Part shown: positions 52,391 to 60,493 of the stretch, piece by piece | Position numbering within the stretch: position 1 is the first letter of the stretch | Layout: each line of letters opens with the position of its first letter | Notes under the pieces: generated by a model | Database searches by the model: none | The model's input: the letters and a program-made list of their open reading frames with translations, nothing else | What the model was told of the DNA's origin: nothing | Translations under genes and position numbers: made by a program | Assembly (NCBI GenBank): GCA_030441535.1 | Contig: JAUJFZ010000001.1 | Span: 586,001-650,000, forward strand | Direction: 5' to 3' | From: Betaproteobacteria bacterium LSUCC0117 | GTDB lineage: Bacteria > Pseudomonadota > Gammaproteobacteria > Burkholderiales > Burkholderiaceae_C | Length of the DNA stretch: 64,000 bases

Positions 52391-53124
52391 GCTAATGGGC
52401 TCTCGGCCGACAGGAATCGATAAAAGTTACGCAACATCCCTGCTGTCGCACCCCAAATATACCGCTCAACGTTTTGCGCCGGATCGTGATAAGGCATTGA
52501 CCACCACTGACGCCGGATCTCACCGTTATCGCCCATGTTCAACTGATGCTTGTGGTGGTTATCTGGATTCATGATGAACGACAAAGGGACCTCGAAGACG
52601 GCGTCGACTTCGCCTGGGTTGGGACGAAACACGGGGGGCGGTTCGATCAACGCAACCACCGGTGTAATGCGAAAGCCACTACCCGTGGTGTAACGCCCCA
52701 CTTCGCCCAAGACGCGTACATTTTCAATTGGCAGGCCCACCTCTTCGTGTGCCTCGCGCAAGGCCGCTGCGCGCGCATCGTGGTCGGACGCGTCCACCTT
52801 GCCGCCCGGAAAGGCGATCTGCGCCGCATGCGTTGGCACGTGTGCACTGCGCTGCGTCAACAGCAATGTCGGCTCTTCCCGCAGGACCAACCCAATGAGG
52901 ACAGCGGCCTCACGCCACGTTTCGATTTGCTGCCACTGTAGCTCTTGCACCACGTCTGGTTGCCATGGCAAGTCCAGACTAAAGCGCCGCCGAAGGGCCG
53001 CGGGGCTTAAAGCGTGGCTTGCCAACGCGGCGTCACCATCGGGATTTCGAACGCTGGGTATCGCGCGCGGATCGGGTATGGACGACAACATGCCGCTTTT
53101 GGGTGGAAATTTTGATTGCGTCAC
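52387..53124 (-). CDS. NUDIX hydrolase, CoA-pyrophosphatase type
   Basis: NUDIX hydrolase of 245 aa. The NUDIX box is FPGGKVDASDHDARAAALREAHEEVGL-like: the REAHEEVG core is intact and an aspartate replaces the usual first glutamate, as in many CoA diphosphatases. Upstream LLTQRS and THAAQIAFPGGK fit the NudL/YeaB signature that marks CoA pyrophosphatases. The ~70-residue N-terminus is variable. Coupled to the CobD/CbiB-like gene. Its start is separated from the rplS terminator by about 40 nt. Confidence 0.88.
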   Translation of the reverse strand: MTQSKFPPKSGMLSSIPDPRAIPSVRNPDGDAALASHALSPAALRRRFSLDLPWQPDVVQELQWQQIETWREAAVLIGLVLREEPTLLLTQRSAHVPTHAAQIAFPGGKVDASDHDARAAALREAHEEVGLPIENVRVLGEVGRYTTGSGFRITPVVALIEPPPVFRPNPGEVDAVFEVPLSFIMNPDNHHKHQLNMGDNGEIRRQWWSMPYHDPAQNVERYIWGATAGMLRNFYRFLSAESPLA

Positions 53125-53162
53125 GTTTGGGCCTTTGCGAAGCTGGGCATCGGTTTAAATGT

Positions 53163-53200
53163 AGACGAAAAAAAACCACTGCATGCAGTGGCTTTTTTCG
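53163..53200 (-). terminator. Rho-independent terminator after rplS
   Basis: A perfect 16-bp palindrome CCACTGCATGCAGTGG (53176-53191) is flanked by A runs on the left and T runs on the right. On the minus strand the stem is followed by eight T residues, ending the rplS transcript 15-40 nt after its stop. The same element can work in the other direction. Confidence 0.92.
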
Positions 53201-53214
53201 GGTGCAACGGCTGA

Positions 53215-53595
53215 TTAAGCGGTTGCAGCAGGCTTGTTCTTGAGAACCAGCTTCTCCTTGATACGTGCAGACTTACCGCTGCGGTCACGCAGGTAGTACA
53301 ACTTCGCACGACGCACGTCACCGCGGCGCTTGACTTCAATCTTCGCGATGCGGGGGCTGTACAAGGGGAAAGTGCGCTCAACGCCTTCGCCGTTCGAAAT
53401 TTTACGAACGATAAAGTTGCTGTTCAAACCACGGTTACGACGCGCAATGACAACGCCTTCGTAAGCCTGTAAACGGCTGCGGTTACCTTCAACGACGTTC
53501 ACGCTCACGACCACGGTATCGCCGGGCGCGAAGTCAGGGATTTCTTTGTTCAAACGAGCGATTTCTTCTTGCTCGAGTTCTTGGATCAAGTTCAT
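53215..53595 (-). CDS. rplS: 50S ribosomal protein L19
   Basis: Ribosomal protein L19 of 126 aa, located at the interface of the subunits near the tRNA sites. MNLIQELEQEEI, GDTVVVSVNVVEGNR, GVVIARRNRGLNSNF and RRAKLYYLRDRSGK are standard. GAGGAA lies before ATG 53595. Last gene of the rpsP-rimM-trmD-rplS cluster. Its 128-nt upstream spacer holds a promoter-like -10 and a strong hairpin, so it may be separately transcribed from trmD. Confidence 0.98.
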   Translation of the reverse strand: MNLIQELEQEEIARLNKEIPDFAPGDTVVVSVNVVEGNRSRLQAYEGVVIARRNRGLNSNFIVRKISNGEGVERTFPLYSPRIAKIEVKRRGDVRRAKLYYLRDRSGKSARIKEKLVLKNKPAATA

Positions 53596-53642
53596 AAGTT
53601 CCTCTTAGTCGATCGTATTTGCGCTACACAAGGCTCGCGGCG

Positions 53643-53663
53643 TTACTTTGCCCATCAAAGTAA
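53643..53663 (-). promoter_or_regulatory. Perfect hairpin in the rplS leader
   Basis: TTACTTTG (53643-53650) and CAAAGTAA (53656-53663) form an 8-bp stem with a 5-nt loop, about 50 nt before the rplS start. There is no T run after it, so it is not a terminator. It could be an L19 or S-protein autoregulatory site, or a processing site between trmD and rplS. Confidence 0.5.
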
Positions 53664-53706
53664 TCAGTCCCGACAAGCGGCCAAACAGAGGATCGGTTAG
53701 CCCGCT

Positions 53707-53712
53707 ATTATA
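53707..53712 (-). promoter_or_regulatory. Promoter-like -10 box for rplS
   Basis: On the minus strand this reads TATAAT, a perfect -10 hexamer, 12 nt beyond the trmD stop codon. The -35 region 16-18 nt upstream is poor. If used, RNA would start near 53700 and give rplS a leader of about 105 nt that includes the hairpin at 53643-53663. Confidence 0.45.
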
Positions 53713-53723
53713 GCCTGCAATCG

Positions 53724-54500
53724 TCAGATCGGTGAGTCTGGGGCGGACGCCTTCAAAATGACCTCATCGGCCTTGCTCAGCGCGCCAGCTACACGAGCCG
53801 CGTGAATCAGATCAGGGCGGCTGCGAGCCGTTGCCACGAGGCTCTGCTGGCGGCGATAGGCGGCGATCGCAGCGTGGTTTCCCGACAACAAGGGTGTCGG
53901 CACAGTAGCGCCTTCCCAAGTCCCGGGCCGGGTGTAATGCGGGCAATCCAACAAGCCATCCAGGGCGGCGTTGAAGCTATCTTGGCCATGGCTATCCGCA
54001 TCACCCAGGACGCCCGGCATCAAACGAGCGACCGCGTCTAGCCACGCAATGGCAGCGATCTCCCCACCGGACAATACAAAATCGCCCAGACTCCATTGGG
54101 CATCCACGTGACGGTCAATGAAGCGCTGATCGATCCCCTCGTAACGCCCACACACGACAATCACGCCTTTGTCTTCGGCAGCAAAAGCGCTGACACGCTC
54201 GTGGGTCAACGTGGTGCCCTGCGGCGAAAACAGCACAACCGGCGCTTGTTGATCAGCGGGCTCGTTGCGATCAGAGCGAATCGCGGCCAACGCATCAGCC
54301 AAAGGCTGCGCTGCCATCACCATTCCGGGGCCGCCACCAAAAGGCCGGTCATCGATCCGTCGGTAGTTGCCTGTCGCAAAGTCACGCAATTGCCATAGCC
54401 TAAGTTGCACCACACCGGAGTCATAGGCACGCCTAACCACGCCTTGTTGCGTAAAAGGCTCGAATAAATCGGGAAACAGGGTTATGACGTCGATGCGCAT
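53724..54500 (-). CDS. trmD: tRNA (guanine37-N1)-methyltransferase
   Basis: SAM-dependent methyltransferase of 258 aa that makes m1G37 in tRNAs reading CNN codons, preventing +1 frameshifts. MRIDVITLFPDLF is the typical start. The SPOUT knot motifs CGRYEGIDQRF and SLGDFVLSGGE are intact. The ATG at 54500 is preferred; the in-frame extension to 54647 overlaps rimM. It lies 16 nt after rimM on the same strand. Confidence 0.97.
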   Translation of the reverse strand: MRIDVITLFPDLFEPFTQQGVVRRAYDSGVVQLRLWQLRDFATGNYRRIDDRPFGGGPGMVMAAQPLADALAAIRSDRNEPADQQAPVVLFSPQGTTLTHERVSAFAAEDKGVIVVCGRYEGIDQRFIDRHVDAQWSLGDFVLSGGEIAAIAWLDAVARLMPGVLGDADSHGQDSFNAALDGLLDCPHYTRPGTWEGATVPTPLLSGNHAAIAAYRRQQSLVATARSRPDLIHAARVAGALSKADEVILKASAPDSPI

Positions 54501-54516
54501 GGCTACTTTTGAGGCG

Positions 54517-55119
54517 CTAGACGTCGAAGTCGGGTTGCCAATCGACTGCAATGTAGCCTGCTGGAATGTCGACTCGGTCAACGTACTGTCCGACGAACGG
54601 AATGAGGCGCTCGTGCGGTTTACCGTCGGGGGTGATCTCGGACGCATGAATACACAGCACCGAAGTTGGCCCGGTTGCGATCATCTCATGGACCACGCCC
54701 AAATCGAGGCCCTCACGGTTACGTACGCGTAAGCCGATCAAGTCAACCCAATAGAATTCGTCCTCGGATTGGATGGCTGGAAAACTGGCACGCGACACCC
54801 ATACCTGTGCACCTTTAAGTGCCTGCGCGACATCGCGATCAGAGACCGCATCAAATGACGCCACCAAGGATTCCGTGTGCGGCTTGCACGCCTTGACATC
54901 AACCTGCACCACACCATTGAAAGCCTCAAAGGCCTTGGCAAATCGACCCGTCGGCGCTTCGAGGTACCAAGTTTTTGCCTGCAGCAAAACGTCAGCATCC
55001 GCGCTGTAGGGCAGTACTTTGAGCCAGCCTTTGACACCCCATGCCCCCTGCAAACGACCCAGCACGACCGCGTCGGCGGGTAACTCGGCAAGTAAGAACT
55101 GCGGCATCAACTGGGGCAT
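54517..55119 (-). CDS. rimM: Ribosome maturation factor RimM
   Basis: Assembly factor of 200 aa for the 30S head that binds S19. The N-terminal RimM domain starts VVLGRLQGAWGVKGWLKV and the C-terminal PRC barrel contains YWVDLIGLRV and GHE-like LIPFVGQYVDRVD. ATG 55119 (MPQLMPQF) gives normal length; the extension to 55164 lies in the terminator. Only 28 nt of A-rich sequence separate this start from the terminator after rpsP, so expression depends on read-through or a promoter inside rpsP. Confidence 0.95.
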   Translation of the reverse strand: MPQLMPQFLLAELPADAVVLGRLQGAWGVKGWLKVLPYSADADVLLQAKTWYLEAPTGRFAKAFEAFNGVVQVDVKACKPHTESLVASFDAVSDRDVAQALKGAQVWVSRASFPAIQSEDEFYWVDLIGLRVRNREGLDLGVVHEMIATGPTSVLCIHASEITPDGKPHERLIPFVGQYVDRVDIPAGYIAVDWQPDFDV

Positions 55120-55147
55120 GGCATCACTTTCTGGCTGACGATTTGGC

Positions 55148-55184
55148 AAAAAAAAAACGCGCACACCCGAGGGTATACGCGCTT
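55148..55184 (-). terminator. Rho-independent terminator between rpsP and rimM
   Basis: On the minus strand AAGCGCGTATACC pairs with GGTGTGCGCGTTT (13 bp, including G-U pairs) around a CTCG tetraloop, and the U run continues to ten residues (plus-strand A's 55148-55157). The wobble pairs exist only in the minus-strand RNA, so the structure is directed at the rpsP transcript. It lies 18 nt after the rpsP stop. Confidence 0.9.
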
Positions 55185-55201
55185 ATTCGCCTCAGGGCTG
55201 A

Positions 55202-55453
55202 TTAGGCGGCTGTTTTTGAAGCCGTTTTCATCAAGCGGGCAACGGTGTCTGAAGGCTGTGCACCAACAGACAACCAGTGTGTCAAGCGGTCTTGCGTCAA
55301 GCGCAAAGACTCTTCGGCACCGCGGGCCATGGGGTTGTAGAAACCGATGCGCTCGAGGTAGCGACCGTCACGACGGTTGCGCTTGTCGGCCACAACGATG
55401 TTGTAGAAAGGGCGTGCTTTTGAACCGCCGCGAGAGAGTCGAATGACGACCAT
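55202..55453 (-). CDS. rpsP: 30S ribosomal protein S16
   Basis: Ribosomal protein of 83 aa in the 30S body. MVVIRLSRGGSKARPFYNIVVAD and RDGRYLERIGFYNP are standard signatures. AAGGAT lies before ATG 55453; the in-frame extension to 55555 is not typical for S16 and is rejected. First gene of the cluster with rimM, trmD and rplS, but separated from them by the terminator at 55.15 kb. Confidence 0.98.
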   Translation of the reverse strand: MVVIRLSRGGSKARPFYNIVVADKRNRRDGRYLERIGFYNPMARGAEESLRLTQDRLTHWLSVGAQPSDTVARLMKTASKTAA

Positions 55454-55666
55454 GATTAATCCTTTGGGTGGGGCTCGTCGGGATTGGCGCAGATCACACC
55501 AAGTTACCGTTGAGTTCCTAATTTCTCGTAACGCTTGAGACACACGACTGGCCACCCGGCCAGCGAAACGTTACCAAGCCCTCGATTATATGCCATGGAA
55601 TCACGTAAATCAATTTCAGGTGTGGCTGATGCACAATACCGGCAGATCAATCATCTCCCCCTGTTC

Positions 55667-56212
55667 ATGGCTGCCCTCATCATCCGCCCCAGCACTGAAG
55701 ACGATTTACCCGCCATCACGGCCATTTACGGCCACCATGTGTTGCATGGCACCGGCACCTTCGAGACCACCCCGCCGAGCCAAACCGACATGCACAGTCG
55801 TCGTCAAGACGTGCTGGGCAAAGATCTACCGTATTTGGTTGCCGAGCGCGATGGCGTGACGGTCGGTTTTGCTTACGCGAACTGGTTCAAACCCCGCCCC
55901 GCCTACCGCTTCAGTACCGAGGACTCGGTCTATGTGGCCCCCGAGCATATGGGCCAGGGCGTTGGCGTCGCGCTCATGACCGCCCTTCTTGAAGCGCTGG
56001 AAGCGGGCGGTATTCGCCACGTCATGGCCGTGATTGGTGACACCCAGAACCACGGATCAATCAATTTGCACCGAAAAATGGGTTTCAAAGAGGCGGGCGT
56101 TATGCATGGCTGCGGCTGGAAATTCAACCGCTGGCTGGACATTGTCTTCATGGAGCGCACACTCGGGGATGGAACTAACACGCCACCTGTGGAATCAATT
56201 GACCACACCTGA
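55667..56212 (+). CDS. GNAT N-acetyltransferase, phosphinothricin/methionine-sulfoximine type
   Basis: Acetyl-CoA-dependent transferase of 181 aa. IIRPSTEDDLPAITAIYGHHV at the start, a PAT-like FKPRPAYRFSTEDSVYV, and the acetyl-CoA loop GQGVGVALM are characteristic. Closest families detoxify phosphinothricin or acetylate methionine sulfoximine/sulfone. ATG 55667 (MAALIIRP) is chosen over the upstream 55535 start by family N-terminus. It stands divergent from rpsP. Confidence 0.85.
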   Translation: MAALIIRPSTEDDLPAITAIYGHHVLHGTGTFETTPPSQTDMHSRRQDVLGKDLPYLVAERDGVTVGFAYANWFKPRPAYRFSTEDSVYVAPEHMGQGVGVALMTALLEALEAGGIRHVMAVIGDTQNHGSINLHRKMGFKEAGVMHGCGWKFNRWLDIVFMERTLGDGTNTPPVESIDHT

Positions 56213-56232
56213 CTACACCAGCCAAAGGCCCC

Positions 56233-56709
56233 ATGACCGTTTCAACATCGCCACGCATTCGCTCTAAAACCATCGCCGCCACACTGGCCTTTGTGTTTGG
56301 TGCGCTGGGCTTGCACCGCTTTTATCTGTTTGGCGCCCGTGACATCTGGGCTTGGCTGACGCCCGTTCCCACGTTGGCTGGACTGATCGGATTGGCGCGC
56401 TTCAGCAATTTGGGTCAAGATGACCGTCTGGCATGGGTTTTGATACCCGTTTTCGGCCTGTCGGTGGCCGTGGCCTGCGGTACAGCCATCTTTTACGCGC
56501 TCATGCAGCCGGGGCGGTGGCAATCACACTACAACGCCAGCGCACAACTGCCAGAGACGCACCCCTCGGGCCAAACAAACTGGCTTTGCATCATGATCGT
56601 CGTGGCCGCTTTAATGCTCGGCGCGGTTGCGCTGATGTCCAGCCTGGTCATGAGTTTTCAGGCCTACTTCGAAAATCAAGTCGAAGCGGCCCGACTCATC
56701 AGCCAATAG
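56233..56709 (+). CDS. TM2-domain membrane protein
   Basis: Small membrane protein of 158 aa. The N-terminal RSKTIAATLAFVFGALGLHRFYLFG is the TM2 domain signature (two helices with a G-x-H-R-F-Y-L-G core). Two further hydrophobic helices follow in the C-terminal half. Function is unknown. It is 20 nt from the GNAT gene and its TAG stop directly abuts the stop codon of the convergent msrA gene. Confidence 0.8.
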   Translation: MTVSTSPRIRSKTIAATLAFVFGALGLHRFYLFGARDIWAWLTPVPTLAGLIGLARFSNLGQDDRLAWVLIPVFGLSVAVACGTAIFYALMQPGRWQSHYNASAQLPETHPSGQTNWLCIMIVVAALMLGAVALMSSLVMSFQAYFENQVEAARLISQ

Positions 56710-57282
56710 TCACGCAACCAGTGATGGCAATTTAGTCAAGAACTTTTCAATCTTCGGGGCGATGACGTAAGCGCAATAGCCCGCCTGTGGGAACCGGTCG
56801 TAATACTGGTCGTGCATCGGCTCTGCCGTGCTGTAGTTGTCGAGCGGGCAAAGTTCGGTGGTTAGGCGACCTTCCAACGATGGGTTCGCCTTCACCAAGT
56901 CGGCCATGTACGTGCGCGCGACCTCGGTTTGCGCCTCTGACAACACGTAAATACCGCTTCGATATTGGGTACCTACATCGTTGCCCTGGCGATTCAAGGT
57001 GGTGGGGTCGTGGATGGTGAAAAACACCGTCAACACGTCACGCAAACTCACCTCGCGCGTGTCAAAAATTAGCTTGACGACCTCCGCGTGACCGGTCTCG
57101 CCGGTACATACCTGCTCATATGTAGGGGCCACCACGTGTCCATTGCAGTAGCCCGACTCGACCGCAACGACGCCACGCATGCGGCGGTATACGCCCTCTA
57201 AACACCAAAAACACCCCCCTCCCAAAACAATGGTCTCGTGGTCGGGGCTATCGCTTGAAATGTTAGAAACGCTTGCGGTCAT
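56710..57282 (-). CDS. msrA: Peptide methionine sulfoxide reductase MsrA
   Basis: Repairs methionine-S-sulfoxide in proteins; 190 aa. The active site is GGGCFWCLEG with catalytic C24, and C27 next to it. SGYCNGHVVAPTYEQVCTGETGHAE matches the substrate region. No fused MsrB domain is present and no msrB is nearby. ATG 57282 is divergent from gcdH by 164 nt. A TTGACA hexamer at 57378-57383 lies between them, without a good -10. Confidence 0.96.
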   Translation of the reverse strand: MTASVSNISSDSPDHETIVLGGGCFWCLEGVYRRMRGVVAVESGYCNGHVVAPTYEQVCTGETGHAEVVKLIFDTREVSLRDVLTVFFTIHDPTTLNRQGNDVGTQYRSGIYVLSEAQTEVARTYMADLVKANPSLEGRLTTELCPLDNYSTAEPMHDQYYDRFPQAGYCAYVIAPKIEKFLTKLPSLVA

Positions 57283-57446
57283 GGGTAGCTTGGCTCACTG
57301 TTGTTTGTCTAGCAAAAGGGCTGACAGACCTTGTTCATTATTTCCGAAAGACCATTGTGAGTACAGCGACGATGGTTTTGACAATAATGTGGGATGGTAA
57401 AGGCCTATACCGCCGCACCCAACTTTACACACTGGAAAGAGAAACG

Positions 57447-58634
57447 ATGAAACCGCAATTCGACTGGCAAGACCCGCTTCACTTGGCTGACGCACTCACT
57501 GATGACGAACGCGCCATTGCAGAAGCGGCTCACACCTTTTGTCAAGAACGTCTGCAAACCCGCGTACTGGCCGCCGCGCGCCATGAGACTTTCGACCGCG
57601 AAATCATGAATGAATTTGGCGAAATGGGTTTTTTGGGTTGCACCATCGAGGGCTACGGTTGCTCAGGCCTGAACTACGTGAGCTACGGCCTGGTTGCGCG
57701 CGAAGTCGAACGGGTCGACAGCGGCTACCGCAGCGCAATGAGTGTGCAAAGCTCTTTGGTGATGCACCCTATCAACGCCTACGGATCGGAAGCACAGCGT
57801 CAAAAATACCTGCCGAAGTTGGCGACTGGTGAATGGGTCGGCTGCTTCGGCTTGACCGAGCCAAACCACGGTTCCGACCCCGCCAGCATGGAGACCCGCG
57901 CCAAACCGGTGCATGGCGGCTATCTGCTCAAGGGCGCCAAGATGTGGATTACCAACTCACCAATCGCGGACGTATTCGTGGTGTGGGCTAAAGTGGTCGG
58001 CGAAGAAATGGGACAGGCGGCCATCAACGGCTTCATCCTCGAAAAAGGCATGAAAGGTCTGAGCGCCCCCAAGATCGAAGGCAAGATGAGCCTGCGAGCC
58101 AGCATCACGGGTGAAATTGTGATGGACGATGTCTTCGTGCCCGAGGAAAACCGCCTGCCCAACATCAATGGCCTAAAAGGGCCGTTTGGCTGTCTTAACA
58201 AGGCCCGCTACGGGATCGCTTGGGGTGCCTTAGGCGCGGCAGAAGACTGCTGGACGCGCGCCCGCCAGTACACACTTGATCGCAAGCAATTTGGGCGCCC
58301 ACTGGCGCAAAACCAATTGATCCAGAAGAAACTAGCCGACATGCAAACCGAGATCGCACTTGGCCTGCATGCCTGCCTGCGCGTGGGTCGTCTGATGGAT
58401 GAGGATCGTGCGGTCCCGGAAATGATCAGCTTGATCAAGCGAAACAGCTGCGGCAAGGCACTCGATATCGCCCGCCTAGCGCGCGACATGCACGGCGGCA
58501 ATGGTATCCACGACGAATACCATGTCATCCGCCACATGATCAACCTGGAGACCGTTAACACCTACGAGGGGACGCACGATGTGCATGCCCTTATTCTGGG
58601 ACGGGCACAAACCGGCCTACAGGCGTTTTTCTAA
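57447..58634 (+). CDS. gcdH: Glutaryl-CoA dehydrogenase
   Basis: Acyl-CoA dehydrogenase of 395 aa that oxidises and decarboxylates glutaryl-CoA to crotonyl-CoA in lysine, hydroxylysine and tryptophan breakdown, passing electrons to ETF. The catalytic base is E374 in NTYEGTHDVHALILGRA, and R95 in the YRSAMSVQSS segment matches the glutaryl-carboxylate-binding arginine of the human enzyme. FGLTEPNHGSDPASM is the FAD region. ATG 57447 follows a GGAAAGAG. The nearby ETF-QO (18.6 kb) serves the same electron path. Stop at 58634 is followed closely by the TetR operator. Confidence 0.93.
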   Translation: MKPQFDWQDPLHLADALTDDERAIAEAAHTFCQERLQTRVLAAARHETFDREIMNEFGEMGFLGCTIEGYGCSGLNYVSYGLVAREVERVDSGYRSAMSVQSSLVMHPINAYGSEAQRQKYLPKLATGEWVGCFGLTEPNHGSDPASMETRAKPVHGGYLLKGAKMWITNSPIADVFVVWAKVVGEEMGQAAINGFILEKGMKGLSAPKIEGKMSLRASITGEIVMDDVFVPEENRLPNINGLKGPFGCLNKARYGIAWGALGAAEDCWTRARQYTLDRKQFGRPLAQNQLIQKKLADMQTEIALGLHACLRVGRLMDEDRAVPEMISLIKRNSCGKALDIARLARDMHGGNGIHDEYHVIRHMINLETVNTYEGTHDVHALILGRAQTGLQAFF

Positions 58635-58643
58635 TCGGTGCTG

Positions 58644-58669
58644 TATTATTGACCAAACGGTCAATAATA
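58644..58669. promoter_or_regulatory. TetR-type operator, 26-bp perfect palindrome
   Basis: TATTATTGACC (58644-58654) and GGTCAATAATA (58659-58669) form an exact 11-bp inverted repeat with a 4-bp AAAC spacer. The core TTGACC-N4-GGTCAA is typical of TetR repressors controlling RND pumps. It ends 1 nt before the TetR start codon. This very short distance suggests repression by occlusion and little or no 5' untranslated region. Confidence 0.85.
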
Positions 58670-58670
58670 T

Positions 58671-59354
58671 ATGCCCACCGATAACGCCTCATTACCCGAC
58701 AGCGCGCCCACGGTTGCCAAGCGTAGCCGGCGGAAGTCTGCACGCCCCAGCGAAATCGTGGAGGCGGCGCTGCAGGTATTCGTCGAGAAGGGCTTCGCCG
58801 CGACCCGCGTCGAGGAAGTTGCGCGTTACGCGGGTGTCGCAAAGGCAACCGTCTTCGTGTATTTCCCCACCAAGGAAGCCCTGTTTAAGGCAGTGGTACG
58901 GGCAAAGATTGTGGACCCCTTGGCGGGTTTTAAAGACCACGCCGCCGCCCACACGGGCTCAACGCGCGATCTCATCATGCGCGCGTTGCATGAGTGGTGG
59001 ACGCGCATAGGGGGAACCAAAGCCGGAGGCATCAGTAAGTTGATGATGCAAGAAGCCAAACGTTTTCCCGAATTAGCCAACTTCTACCAATCGGAAGTGC
59101 TGTCGCCAGCCACCGAATTGATGGCTGAAATTTTGCAACGTGGCGTTAACCGTGGGGAACTCCGGCAGATCGACATACCCCACACCGTCATGAGCATCAT
59201 GTCGTCGCTTCTGTTTCTATCGATGTGGTCACAGTCCTACGGACTGGACCGCCCTTTCTGTGGCGAAATCCTGTCGCCTCAGGCATTTATTGACCATCAA
59301 ATTAACTTGTTGTTCTCTGGTATTGAACTGAAAGGTAGCGTGTCATGCGCATGA
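58671..59354 (+). CDS. TetR/AcrR-family repressor of the RND pump
   Basis: DNA-binding repressor of 227 aa. The helix-turn-helix spans about 27-75 with SEIVEAALQVFVEKGFAATRVEEVARYAGVAKATVFVYFPTKEALF-like sequence; the C-terminal part is a helical ligand-binding domain. An Arg-rich N-terminus (KRSRRKSARPS) is unusual in length. It lies first in the operon with its own operator, so it probably represses itself and the pump genes. The ATG at 58671 has no Shine-Dalgarno and sits against the palindrome. Confidence 0.92.
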   Translation: MPTDNASLPDSAPTVAKRSRRKSARPSEIVEAALQVFVEKGFAATRVEEVARYAGVAKATVFVYFPTKEALFKAVVRAKIVDPLAGFKDHAAAHTGSTRDLIMRALHEWWTRIGGTKAGGISKLMMQEAKRFPELANFYQSEVLSPATELMAEILQRGVNRGELRQIDIPHTVMSIMSSLLFLSMWSQSYGLDRPFCGEILSPQAFIDHQINLLFSGIELKGSVSCA

Positions 59355-60469
59355 AATTTCCGTTGAAGTGGGTCGTTTTGTTGCTCATCGTGCTGGGGCT
59401 GGCATGGGGCATCACACGTGCGCTGAAGGCCCGCAGCACGCAACAGCAGGCAGCTGCCGTTGCGGCAGAAGCCCTAAAAATGCCAGTCACGTTCGCCTTG
59501 AAGTCGACTGATGTGCTCGTCGCGGAGCGCTTATCGATCAACCAAGTTGAACCCGTCAGCGGCACCGTCCGCGCGGTCAATGCTGTGACGCTGCGCAGCA
59601 CCATGGGTGCCGTCGTCACACGCATTAATGCCTTGGAAGGTGCCACCGTCAAATCGGGGCAGGTCCTAGCGCAATTGGATGCAGACGACACCCGGGCGCG
59701 TCTCCAACAGGCCCAGCAACAAAGCAACGCGGCCAAGGCACAAGTCGAGCTCGCCAAAAGACAGCGTGACAACAACCGCGCGCTGGTTGAAAAAGGCTTT
59801 ATTTCCAGCACTGCACTGGTTTCATCTGACAGCAACTACGCCACGGCATTGGCTAACTACGAAGCAGCACTGGCAGCGCAGCAAATCGCTAAACGCGGCC
59901 TTGAAGATGCCGCCCTGCGCGCACCTTTCAGCGGGGTCGTCACGCAACGCCACGTTAAGGCGGGTGAACGTGTTGCCGTGAATGCGCCGGTGGTGGATAT
60001 CGTCGACGTCAGTCAACTTGAAGTCGAAGTGTTGCTTCCGATTGCGGCGTCAAGCGGACTCAAGATCGGTCAAACCGCCACACTCAACCTGGAAAGCCAG
60101 CCCCAACCGATCACCGCCAAGGTCGCCCGTATCAACCCGAGTATCGACGCGGGAAGTCGCAGCGTGCGCATCTACCTCAACATTCCAACCGGTAAAGCGC
60201 GTGTGGGTGAGTTTGCAACGGGCGAGCTCACCGTTGGCACATTGCAAGGTACCGCAGTGCCACTCGACTCAATTCGTACCGATCAGCCGAGCCCGTATGT
60301 GCAGGTTGTGAGTGATCAAACCATCGCGCACACCACGGTGCAAATTCTGGCCACAGGCCGCGCAGGCGAAACCCGCTACGCCATTGTTGAGCCCCTGCCC
60401 GCGGGGACTACCGTGTTATCGCCAACAGCCGGGCTCATTGCCAACGGGACAGCTGTCACGCTGCCTTAA
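59345..60469 (+). CDS. RND efflux periplasmic adaptor (membrane fusion protein)
   Basis: Adaptor of 374 aa that links the inner-membrane pump to an outer-membrane channel. One N-terminal membrane segment (LLLIVLGLAWGITRA) anchors it. The order is then lipoyl/barrel-sandwich halves with GAVVTRINALEGATVKSGQVLAQLD, an alpha-hairpin of about residues 120-180, ALRAPFSGVV and beta-barrel and membrane-proximal domains. There is no lipoprotein cysteine, unlike AcrA. Its start overlaps the TetR gene by 10 nt, so the two are coupled. Confidence 0.93.
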   Translation: MRMKFPLKWVVLLLIVLGLAWGITRALKARSTQQQAAAVAAEALKMPVTFALKSTDVLVAERLSINQVEPVSGTVRAVNAVTLRSTMGAVVTRINALEGATVKSGQVLAQLDADDTRARLQQAQQQSNAAKAQVELAKRQRDNNRALVEKGFISSTALVSSDSNYATALANYEAALAAQQIAKRGLEDAALRAPFSGVVTQRHVKAGERVAVNAPVVDIVDVSQLEVEVLLPIAASSGLKIGQTATLNLESQPQPITAKVARINPSIDAGSRSVRIYLNIPTGKARVGEFATGELTVGTLQGTAVPLDSIRTDQPSPYVQVVSDQTIAHTTVQILATGRAGETRYAIVEPLPAGTTVLSPTAGLIANGTAVTLP

Positions 60470-60493
60470 CCCCTCGCCCAAAGGCTCAAGACC

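Noticed and set aside
57378..57383. Perfect TTGACA as a gcdH promoter
   Set aside because: No acceptable -10 hexamer lies 16-18 nt downstream, so it is not called as a promoter.
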